Shown here: positions 1 to 5,063 of the stretch, piece after piece | How the letters are laid out: every line of letters starts with the position of its first letter | Position numbering within the stretch: position 1 is the stretch's first letter | Assembly: GCA_003224995.1 (NCBI GenBank) | Contig: QIAI01000627.1 | Location: forward strand, 1 to 5,400 | Length of the DNA: 5,400 bases | Direction: 5' to 3' | Source of the DNA: Acidobacteriota bacterium | GTDB lineage: Bacteria; Acidobacteriota; Terriglobia; Terriglobales; Acidobacteriaceae | Notes under the pieces: model-generated | The model's input: the letters and a program-made list of their open reading frames with translations, nothing else | Database searches by the model: none | Told to the model about the DNA's origin: nothing | Made by a program: the position numbers and the translations under genes

Positions 1-1
1 G

Positions 2-787
2 GACGTACTGAAGAAAGACTGGAAGTTCCCGGGCTTTGTGGTTTCCGACTGGCAAGCCACGCATAGCACGGAGAAAGCATCCGCCGCAGGACTCGATCAC
101 GAAGAGCCCGGCGAGTTGTTTTATGGACCAGCTTTCAAGAGCGCGGTGCAGTCGAAAAAGATTCCCGCGGAAGAGTTAGACGACCATGTGCGACGGATTT
201 TGCGCTCCATGTTTGCCAGCGGAGTGGTGGATGATCCTCCGCAGAAAAGCGTGGTCGACGTGGAAGGTGGTTTCGAGGTGGCTCGTAAGACTGCCGAGCA
301 GAGCATCGTTCTGCTCCGGAATGAAAACGATCAGCTGCCGCTCGAAGTGTCTACGCTCCACAAAATTGCGGTCATCGGGGCTCACGCCGACGTGGGGATG
401 ATCTCGGGCGGAGGTTCCGCGCAGGTCGATCCTCCGGGCGGAAATGCGATTTCGCCGCCGGGCAAGGGAAGCACACACTGGCAGGATCACATCTGGTTTC
501 CTACCTCGCCACTGAAAGCGATCCAGGCCAAGGCGCCCCGTGCGAGCGTCGAATACAACCCGGGCACAGACGCTTCCGCAGCCGCTGAGATGGCCAAGTC
601 TTCCGACGTGGCCATCGTATTCGCATACCAGTGGCAGAGCGAAGGCATGGACATGGAAAGCCTGAGCCTACCCGAGCATCAGGACGATTTGATCGCAAAG
701 GTGGCTGCCGCCAATCCCCATACCATCGTTGTGCTGGAAACCGGCAGTGCAGGGCGCAGACGCGGTCGCCAATATCCTGTTCGGTGA
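2..787 (+). CDS. Glycoside hydrolase family 3 (beta-glucosidase-like), N-terminal part, partial and frameshifted
   Basis: This is the upstream piece of a GH3 enzyme, a retaining hydrolase that releases terminal beta-linked sugars. Its start lies beyond the left edge; the frame is open from base 2. The FVVSDW motif ends the TIM-barrel domain, and its Asp (47-49) is the expected catalytic nucleophile. The barrel's closing helices follow (DDHVRRILRSMFASGVVD). The second, alpha/beta-sandwich domain begins around 280 (AEQSIVLLRNEN, VIGAHADVGMISGGGSAQV). The Glu of SEGMDMESLSLPEHQ (641-643) sits where GH3 enzymes carry the acid/base residue. Homology stops after VVLETGSA near 745. The next residues, up to the stop at 787, are out-of-frame reading of the same gene, which resumes in another frame (see the 3' fragment). 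Substrate cannot be read from sequence. Family assignment is firm; whether a working enzyme is made is doubtful. Confidence 0.9.
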   Translation, partial: DVLKKDWKFPGFVVSDWQATHSTEKASAAGLDHEEPGELFYGPAFKSAVQSKKIPAEELDDHVRRILRSMFASGVVDDPPQKSVVDVEGGFEVARKTAEQSIVLLRNENDQLPLEVSTLHKIAVIGAHADVGMISGGGSAQVDPPGGNAISPPGKGSTHWQDHIWFPTSPLKAIQAKAPRASVEYNPGTDASAAAEMAKSSDVAIVFAYQWQSEGMDMESLSLPEHQDDLIAKVAAANPHTIVVLETGSAGRRRGRQYPVR

Positions 788-1376
788 CGCGATTCCGACC
801 GCGAAGTTGCCCATGACCTTTCCGCTCAACGACGCAGATGTACCTCATCCAATGATCGTGAAGCCGCCCGTCGCATCGACGACGCGGGATGGCGATCCCG
901 ACGCCTGGAAGAAAATCGCGGCAGGGCTTCCGCCGTTTCAGGTCCACTACGACGAAGGGCTGAAGGTCGGCTACAAGTGGTATGACGCGGAAAACAAGCC
1001 CGTGCTGTTTCCTTTTGGCTTCGGGCTGTCTTACACCACCTACAGCTACGCAAATCTGAAAGTTGAACCCGGCACGAACCCGCGTGTCACCTTCACCGTG
1101 CAAAATACCGGCAAACGCGACGGCGCCGAAGTTGCCCAGGTCTATGCGGCGCTGCCTGCAAGCGCGGAAGAGCCTCCCAAGCGCCTGGTCGGTTGGAGCA
1201 AATTCTGGTTGAAGGCAGGGGAGAGCCGGGAGGTCACGGTCGAAGTGGATCGACAATACCTCTCCATATTCGACGAGAAACAAAATGGCTGGCGGTTGGT
1301 GCCGGGAGAATATTCGTTCCTGGTGGGCGGTTCGTCGCGGAACCTGCCCCTGAAAGAGTCGGTCGCGCTGCAATAA
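729..1376 (+). CDS. Glycoside hydrolase family 3, C-terminal fragment with Fn3-like domain
   Basis: This is the downstream piece of the same GH3 gene, in the next frame. Convincing homology starts at about 748 with GADAVANILFGD and TAKLPMTFP, the end of the alpha/beta-sandwich domain. The hallmark LFPFGFGLSYTTY follows (about 1009-1047), then a fibronectin type III-like domain (VTFTVQNTGKRDGAEVAQVY, PPKRLVGWSKFWLKAGESREV), ending VALQ and TAA at 1374-1376. This is the normal GH3 C-terminus, so the gene is complete at its 3' end. The TTG at 729 is only the first possible start in this open frame; no ribosome-binding site supports it. The fragment carries neither catalytic residue and would not be active alone. 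Read with the upstream piece it is one interrupted gene. Confidence 0.88.
   Translation: MCWKPAVQGADAVANILFGDAIPTAKLPMTFPLNDADVPHPMIVKPPVASTTRDGDPDAWKKIAAGLPPFQVHYDEGLKVGYKWYDAENKPVLFPFGFGLSYTTYSYANLKVEPGTNPRVTFTVQNTGKRDGAEVAQVYAALPASAEEPPKRLVGWSKFWLKAGESREVTVEVDRQYLSIFDEKQNGWRLVPGEYSFLVGGSSRNLPLKESVALQ
738..752 (+). other. Deletion/frameshift junction inside the GH3 gene
   Basis: In GH3 enzymes the ETGSA strand is normally followed by about 20 residues, including a conserved PW and a W-Y-x-G turn, before GADAVANILFGD. Here GSA runs into GAD with only one base between the two reading frames, so roughly 60 nt seem to be missing and the frame shifts. GCAG occurs twice at the seam (742-745 and 747-750 area), a possible microhomology. 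The size is an estimate from family memory, not an alignment. Confidence 0.75.
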
Positions 1377-1526
1377 TGCGATGAGTGTCCCGATCTTTCG
1401 CGTCCCGCTGCACCACTTCGACTGGCGAGGAGGGCCGCCGCTCCACGGACGAAACCCCTCCGAAAAGCGCATGCGTGTCCTCGCCCATGGCAGCCTCCAG
1501 GCCTGCTAAAGTAGGAACTACCCCGC

Positions 1527-1883
1527 ATGACCATCCGCCGCATGAAGACGTACACCGGTGGCCAGGGATACGTCTACCAGTACTATTTCGTGGGCAAGCG
1601 CGCCGCAGTGGAAGCGGGGCCTGCGGCCACCGAGTACATCTTCGACGTCACCTCCGACCGCAAGTCCACCTATGCGGTGAGCGTGCTGATAGAAACGGCT
1701 GCCTCGGAGGCTTGGACCTCCGTGCACGGCCGAGCCCCCACCGATGCCGAGCAGTATGGTGCCGCCAAGATACGCCTGTTTCAAGCTTTCGACGAAATCG
1801 AGGACATGATGGCCGCTGGGCGCCTTTTGCGGGTCGACGCCGTCGAGTTGGAAGAAGCCTTTCGCACGCTAGGAGTCGACTAG
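1527..1883 (+). CDS. Small conserved-type protein of unknown function (118 aa)
   Basis: I cannot assign a function. The ATG at 1527 follows AGGA (1512-1515) at a workable distance; a second in-frame ATG lies at 1542. The protein is soluble-looking, with no signal peptide or membrane segment. Its N-terminal third is rich in aromatics (YTGGQGYVYQYYFVGKR, residues 9-25) and leads into TEYIFDVTSDRKSTYAVSV (residues 35-53), which looks like a beta-rich core. The C-terminal half looks helical and acidic (YGAAKIRLFQAFDEIEDMM, then VDAVELEEAFRTLGVD). I have the impression that this YTGGQGYVYQYYF type recurs in acidobacterial genomes, but did not check it. It stands alone: 150 bp after the GH3 gene and 141 bp before the haem cluster promoter, same strand. 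Confidence refers to its being a real gene. Confidence 0.75.
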   Translation: MTIRRMKTYTGGQGYVYQYYFVGKRAAVEAGPAATEYIFDVTSDRKSTYAVSVLIETAASEAWTSVHGRAPTDAEQYGAAKIRLFQAFDEIEDMMAAGRLLRVDAVELEEAFRTLGVD

Positions 1884-1917
1884 CCGGCACTGGAGCGACG
1901 GGCGTGTTCTAATACCT

Positions 1918-1933
1918 TGTGACGTAGATCACC
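1918..1933. promoter_or_regulatory. CRP/FNR-like palindrome upstream of the haem cluster
   Basis: TGTGACGTAGATCACC matches the CRP consensus TGTGA-N6-TCACA at nine of ten defined positions. Its centre (1925.5) lies about 68 bp upstream of the start point predicted from the TATAAT at 1982, a distance usable by an activator. A second TGTGA half-site begins at 1940, exactly 22 bp downstream, which places it on the same DNA face. Which CRP/FNR-family protein would bind is not known. Confidence 0.45.
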
Positions 1934-1950
1934 GGCACCTGTGATGTGCC
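1934..1950. repeat. Inverted repeat GGCAC-N7-GTGCC
   Basis: Five-base arms GGCAC (1934-1938) and GTGCC (1946-1950) flank a seven-base loop, directly after the CRP-like palindrome. No T-run follows, so it is not a standard terminator for the small gene upstream. It could be an operator or chance. Confidence 0.3.
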
Positions 1951-1957
1951 GAACTGC

Positions 1958-1987
1958 TTATGCCCCAGCCGCAGGGCAGACTATAAT
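1958..1987 (+). promoter_or_regulatory. Sigma70-type promoter of the hemX-hemA-hemC-hemD cluster
   Basis: A perfect TATAAT -10 hexamer lies at 1982-1987. The best -35 candidate, TTATGC (1958-1963, 18 bp spacing), is a weak match to TTGACA, which would suit a promoter that needs an activator at the upstream palindrome. Transcription would start near 1994, leaving a leader of about 30 nt before the ATG at 2025. Confidence 0.55.
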
Positions 1988-1991
1988 CCAC

Positions 1992-2011
1992 GAAGGGTGG
2001 GGTTCCCCTTC
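1992..2011 (+). promoter_or_regulatory. Leader hairpin at the predicted 5' end of the haem transcript
   Basis: GAAGGG (1992-1997) can pair with CCCTTC (2006-2011) over an eight-base loop, at or near the predicted transcript start and 13 nt ahead of the hemX ATG. The only purine-rich stretch before that ATG (GAAGGGTGGGG) is inside the hairpin and far from the start, so the gene has no good ribosome-binding site. A role in mRNA stability or translation control is speculative. Confidence 0.3.
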
Positions 2012-2024
2012 CGATACATAAGTC

Positions 2025-3032
2025 ATGTCAATCTTTTGGCTTCGAGTCGCGCTGGGCTTCTACGGGGTAGGACTGCTCTATGCCCTGATTGCGTTGACTC
2101 GCACCAGCGACCTGCTGAACCGGGTGGCGCTGCACGCCGCCTATCTGGGCATGGTGTTTCACCTGGTCTCGCTGACCGAGGGTGTGTTTCTCAATGACCA
2201 CATCACCTTGGCGATGGTGCACAACTCGGAGTCGCTGCTCGCCTTCCTGATGATGGCGGTCTTCATGATCACTTACCTGATCTATAAGACGACCTCTCCG
2301 GGGATCATTGTTTTTCCGCTGGTCTTTCTGCTGACATTGCTGGCGGCTACGCGACAGCAGCCCTTTCTGCGGATGTCGCCGGGCCTGCGCACCAGTTGGC
2401 TGTTTGCGCACATTGGGCTGATCTTTACCGGATACGCGGCGCTGGTGCTGAGTTTCTGCGCGAGTGTGCTTTACCTCATTCAGCAGCATTCGTTGAAATC
2501 GAAGCGGGCCAGCGGCATCCTGGCGCGATTGCCGGCGCTCGAAGATATCGATCAGATCGGATACCGTTCGCTGCTGTTGGGCTTTCCCTTCATGACGCTG
2601 GGCCTGATCGCTGGTTCGGTAGTCGCCGAAAGCACGTACGGCCGGATTGATTTTCAGGATCCTAAAATTCTGCTCTCGCTCTTGATGTGGGCGGTATACC
2701 TGATCATGGTGTACACGCGCTGGATCGCCGGCTGGCGGGGACGCAAGGCCGCGTTGCTGGCCAGCGTCGCCTTTGCAGCGGCGGTGGTCGCCTGGGCCGC
2801 GAACTATTTCAGTTCGATTCACAGGCCATACGGCTCCGGTCGAGGTTCGCGAGCGCCTTGCCATTCCGGAAAGCCGTCTGCCGGAAGCCTGCAAGAAACT
2901 GGCGGAGTTTCCGGGCATCGAAGAGGGCATGATTCTTTCGACCTGCAACCGGGTCGAAATTCTGGCGAACACGAAAAACGGAGCCGGCGCCGACCTGCGC
3001 GCCTTCCTGCACGACTACTTTCAGCTGAATAG
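2025..3032 (+). CDS. hemX: CcsA/HemX-family cytochrome c assembly-type membrane protein, 3' end lost
   Basis: This is a polytopic inner-membrane protein of the CcsA/HemX family. About eight hydrophobic segments are visible (residues roughly 4-24, 35-52, 68-87, 92-108, 122-152, 182-201, 216-234, 242-262). The family block WLFAHIGLIFTGYA carries the conserved His129, followed by LPALEDIDQIGYR and GFPFMTLGLIAGSVVAES. Where true CcsA proteins have a tryptophan-rich WWD segment (WSWDPKE), this one reads GRIDFQDPK. That, plus its place before hemA, fits HemX, which in Bacillus lowers HemA abundance, better than a cytochrome c haem ligase. Real sequence ends at about residue 267 (SSIHR, 2825); residues from there to the stop at 3032 are out-of-frame reading of hemA. 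The native tail, probably only a few residues, and its stop are missing. The ATG at 2025 leads straight into the first membrane helix. Confidence 0.85.
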   Translation: MSIFWLRVALGFYGVGLLYALIALTRTSDLLNRVALHAAYLGMVFHLVSLTEGVFLNDHITLAMVHNSESLLAFLMMAVFMITYLIYKTTSPGIIVFPLVFLLTLLAATRQQPFLRMSPGLRTSWLFAHIGLIFTGYAALVLSFCASVLYLIQQHSLKSKRASGILARLPALEDIDQIGYRSLLLGFPFMTLGLIAGSVVAESTYGRIDFQDPKILLSLLMWAVYLIMVYTRWIAGWRGRKAALLASVAFAAAVVAWAANYFSSIHRPYGSGRGSRAPCHSGKPSAGSLQETGGVSGHRRGHDSFDLQPGRNSGEHEKRSRRRPARLPARLLSAE

Positions 3033-3675
3033 CTCCGATGTCGACCGCCACCTCTACGAGTACCGCGAGCAGGATGCGGTGCGGCACGTATTCCGAGTGG
3101 CATCCAGCCTGGACTCGATGGTGGTGGGCGAGCCCCAGATTCTGGGACAAGTGAAGGAAGCGTATGCCACGGCACGCGCAGTCGGAGCGGTCCGGGCACA
3201 GCTCGATCAGCTGGTGACCCGCGCTTTCGCCGTAGCCAAGCGGGTGCGCACGGAAACCGCCGTCGGGTCCTCGTCAGTCTCCATCGCATCAGTCGCGGTG
3301 GACTTGGCGAAAAAGATTTTCGGAAATCTGGCGGGGAAGCAGGTGTTCCTGGTCGGCGCCGGCAAAATGAGCGAGCTCGCGGCACGGCACCTGATGGCCC
3401 ATGGCTGCTCCTCGATTTTTGTGGCCAACCGTACCTATGACCGCGCAGTCAGCCTCGCCTACAAATTTAAAGGCCAGGCCATTCACTTTGAGGATTTGCA
3501 TAACACCTGCGACCGCGCCGACATCGTGATCACCTCGACAGGCGCTCCGCATGCCATCTTCCGACGCGAGCACGGTGAGCTATTCCTGAGCCGACGGAAA
3601 AATCGGCCCATGTTCTTCATCGATATCGCGGTGCCACGCGATGTGGACCCGGCGATGAACAAGCGACCGGCGTAA
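2773..3675 (+). CDS. hemA: Glutamyl-tRNA reductase, N-terminal and NADPH domains (start lost, frameshifted)
   Basis: HemA reduces glutamyl-tRNA(Glu) to glutamate-1-semialdehyde with NADPH, the first committed step of the C5 tetrapyrrole pathway. Recognisable sequence begins at about 2824 with HTAPVEVRERLAIPESRL. The open frame reaches back to a TTG at 2773, but those first residues are hemX read out of frame, so no native start is present. The catalytic Cys is in STCNRVEI (tgc, 2944-2946). The GEPQILGQV signature (3127-3150) and the Rossmann motif VGAGKM (3352-3369) are intact, followed by FVANRTYDRA and DIVITSTGAPHAIF. Homology stops after AVPRDVDPAMNK (3661-3663), and a spurious stop follows at 3673-3675. 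The dimerisation domain continues in the next frame. Function of the family is certain; the gene as written could not give full HemA. Confidence 0.93.
   Translation: MQRRWSPGPRTISVRFTGHTAPVEVRERLAIPESRLPEACKKLAEFPGIEEGMILSTCNRVEILANTKNGAGADLRAFLHDYFQLNSSDVDRHLYEYREQDAVRHVFRVASSLDSMVVGEPQILGQVKEAYATARAVGAVRAQLDQLVTRAFAVAKRVRTETAVGSSSVSIASVAVDLAKKIFGNLAGKQVFLVGAGKMSELAARHLMAHGCSSIFVANRTYDRAVSLAYKFKGQAIHFEDLHNTCDRADIVITSTGAPHAIFRREHGELFLSRRKNRPMFFIDIAVPRDVDPAMNKRPA
2816..2830 (+). other. Deletion junction fusing the hemX end to the hemA start
   Basis: HemX-type sequence runs to NYFSSIHR (agg, 2823-2825), and HemA-type sequence starts in another frame with HTAPVEVRERLA (cat, 2827-2829). The normal hemX stop, the intergenic space, the hemA ribosome-binding site and the first eight to ten hemA codons (usually M-x-L-x-x-x-G-x-x-H) are all absent. 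The loss is probably tens of bases. It cannot be sized closely because the native spacer is unknown. Confidence 0.75.
3656..3668 (+). other. Deletion/frameshift junction inside hemA
   Basis: After RDVDPAMNK, HemA proteins normally have about 20 residues (a DG-x-x-x-Y-x-x-DDL-type segment) before the spinal helix starting (A/S)-(D/E)-R-R. Here a single base (c3664) separates the MNK codons in one frame from DRRKEAERAEAIV in the next. About 60 nt are therefore missing, and the net shift has the same sense as in the GH3 gene. Confidence 0.8.
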
Positions 3676-4030
3676 GGAAGCTGAGCGCGCCGAAGCCATC
3701 GTCACCCTGGAAGTCGAACGATTCCAGGCCCGCATCCAGACGCTCGACGTGGTGCCCACCATCGTATCGCTGCAGGATCATCTCGAAACCATTCGCCAAG
3801 CGGAGATTGATCGAGTGCGCGGACGCCTTGGCCCAATGACTCCGGAACAGGAGCTCGCGGTGGAGGCTCTTACCCGCGGCATCGTCAACAAGATCATGCA
3901 CACCCCGATCAGCGCCCTGAAATCGGCGGCCCGCGAACCGGAGGCGACGACCGTGATCGACCTGGTGCGCCGGCTGTTCAACCTGCAGGAGAAGCGCGCC
4001 AAGTCCAGTGCCTCAGGGGACACGAACTGA
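3662..4030 (+). CDS. hemA: Glutamyl-tRNA reductase, C-terminal dimerisation domain fragment
   Basis: This fragment continues hemA in the next frame. It starts as SDRRKEAERAEAIVTLEVERFQ, the long spinal helix, followed by VVPTIVSLQDHLETIRQAEIDRVRGRL and LAVEALTRGIVNKIMHTPISALKSA, the tetrapyrrole-biosynthesis dimerisation domain through which HemA forms its V-shaped dimer. It ends ASGDTN with TGA at 4028-4030, sharing one base with the hemC ATG (TGATG). Alone it lacks both active site and cofactor domain. A GTG at 3749 is the first start-like codon, with no supporting ribosome-binding site. Removing the 3664 break would give one normal-length C-terminal region, so it is best read as part of a single interrupted hemA. 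Confidence 0.9.
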   Translation, partial: SDRRKEAERAEAIVTLEVERFQARIQTLDVVPTIVSLQDHLETIRQAEIDRVRGRLGPMTPEQELAVEALTRGIVNKIMHTPISALKSAAREPEATTVIDLVRRLFNLQEKRAKSSASGDTN

Positions 4031-4965
4031 TGACACGGTTGCGCATCGGCTCGCGCGGATCGCAATTGGCGCTCTGGCAGGCTCACCACATTTCCGATCT
4101 GCTGCGCGCACAGGGTCACGAAATTGAGTTGGAGATCATCAAGACCACCGGCGACAAGATTCTCGATGTGGCTTTGGCCAAGGTCGGCACCAAGGGCATG
4201 TTCACGAAAGAGATTGAAGAGGCGCTCGCCGAGGGGCGAGTCGACCTCGCTGTACACAGCCTGAAAGATCTTCCTACTGAGCTTTCCCCCGGATTTGAAA
4301 TTGCCGCCATTACCCAGCGGGAAAATTCTCAAGACGTTTTCTGTTCCACCAGGTATGCGAGCATCGAGGCTCTGCCCAGGGAGGCACGGGTCGGCACGAG
4401 CAGCCTTCGGCGCCAGGCACAACTGAAGGCGCTGCGCCCGGATCTCGAGATTCATCCCCTGCGAGGCAACGTCGACACTCGCCTGCGCAAACTGGTCGAA
4501 GGAGAATACGACGCCATCATCCTGGCGGCCGCTGGACTCAATCGCCTGGGCAAGACCGATCTTGTAAAGCAAGTGATTCCGAGAGACATCATGTGTCCTG
4601 CGGCCGGACAGGGAGCGTTAGGAATTGAGATTCGGGCCGGGGATACCGCTACCCGTCAGTTACTGGCTTTTCTGGATGACGCGAATGCCCGCGCTTCCAC
4701 CACCTGCGAGCGCGCCCTGCTCAACAAGCTGGGCGGAGGCTGTCAGGTCCCGATTGGCGCGGCAGCGGAAGTTCGCCAAGGTCGGCTTCATCTCGATGCC
4801 ATCGTCGCGAGTCCCGATGGCACAAAAATCCTGCGCGAGTCGCGCGACGGAGACGACCCCGAAAAACTCGGGAGCGAGGTCGGCGAGACGCTCCTGCAAC
4901 GCGGCGGCGACGCCATTCTCGAAGAAGTCTACGGAAGCGGCATCGCCGTTCCGCAACAGCCATGA
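4030..4965 (+). CDS. hemC: Hydroxymethylbilane synthase (porphobilinogen deaminase)
   Basis: HemC joins four porphobilinogen molecules into hydroxymethylbilane in the cytoplasm, using a covalently bound dipyrromethane primer. The 311-residue protein has the family's usual length and is the only intact haem gene here. It starts LRIGSRGSQLALWQA. VDLAVHSLKDLPT holds the catalytic Asp (Asp80, matching Asp84 of E. coli), VGTSSLRRQAQL and GNVDTRL hold the substrate-binding arginines, and PAAGQGALGIE follows. The cofactor-binding Cys238 lies in LGGGCQVPIGA (tgt, 4741-4743). The ATG overlaps the hemA stop by one base, and AGGGGA (4015-4020) lies nine bases upstream as ribosome-binding site, so translation is likely coupled to hemA. 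The TGA at 4963-4965 overlaps an ATG at 4962 that begins hemD. No missing key residue is seen. Confidence 0.97.
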   Translation: MTRLRIGSRGSQLALWQAHHISDLLRAQGHEIELEIIKTTGDKILDVALAKVGTKGMFTKEIEEALAEGRVDLAVHSLKDLPTELSPGFEIAAITQRENSQDVFCSTRYASIEALPREARVGTSSLRRQAQLKALRPDLEIHPLRGNVDTRLRKLVEGEYDAIILAAAGLNRLGKTDLVKQVIPRDIMCPAAGQGALGIEIRAGDTATRQLLAFLDDANARASTTCERALLNKLGGGCQVPIGAAAEVRQGRLHLDAIVASPDGTKILRESRDGDDPEKLGSEVGETLLQRGGDAILEEVYGSGIAVPQQP

Positions 4966-5063
4966 CCCAGGTGAAGGCTTACAGCGGGCGGGTGCTGGTC
5001 ACGATGGCTTTGATCAGCCCGGGGATGGTGTATTGCTCGGCCTCGACATCTACCTCGAGATGA
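4962..5063 (+). pseudogene. hemD: hemD 5' stub: first 14 codons, then inverted sequence
   Basis: The ATG at 4962 overlaps the hemC stop (ATGA), the usual hemC-hemD arrangement. It encodes MTQVKAYSGRVLVT, which looks like the N-terminus of uroporphyrinogen-III synthase, where G-(K/R)-(R/K)-VLVTR-A is the conserved first strand. After acg (5001-5003) the expected R-A-R does not appear: the frame reads ALISPG and stops at 5061-5063, because the DNA beyond is the complement of the hemD 3' end. The call rests on a 14-residue match plus context, so it is an inference, though the gene order and ATGA overlap support it well. Confidence 0.6.

Noticed and set aside
501..1472. Long open frame of 323 codons on the minus strand
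   Set aside because: It lies antisense to the GH3 gene, crosses its break, is rich in Arg/Pro/Gly as expected for a GC-rich antisense frame, and shows no recognisable motif.
1377..1526. Possible terminator or small gene between GH3 and the small protein
   Set aside because: Only weak dyads (for example around gcgcatgcg near 1468) and no T-run; no short frame has a convincing start.
1385..1912. Plus-strand frame of 175 codons overlapping the small gene
   Set aside because: Arg/Ser-rich with no motif; the overlapping 1527-1883 frame has a ribosome-binding site and protein-like composition.
2028..2972. Open frame of 314 codons on the minus strand
   Set aside because: It is the mirror of the hemX gene and the hemA start; its composition (Gln/Arg/His-rich) is that of a complement of a membrane protein gene.
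2830..3032. C-terminal extension or HemX-HemA fusion protein
   Set aside because: The frame after SSIHR is the wrong frame of hemA, whose own frame carries clear HemA motifs over the same bases.
3778..4572. Open frame of 264 codons on the minus strand
   Set aside because: It is antisense to the hemA end and hemC, both of which have clear family motifs on the plus strand.
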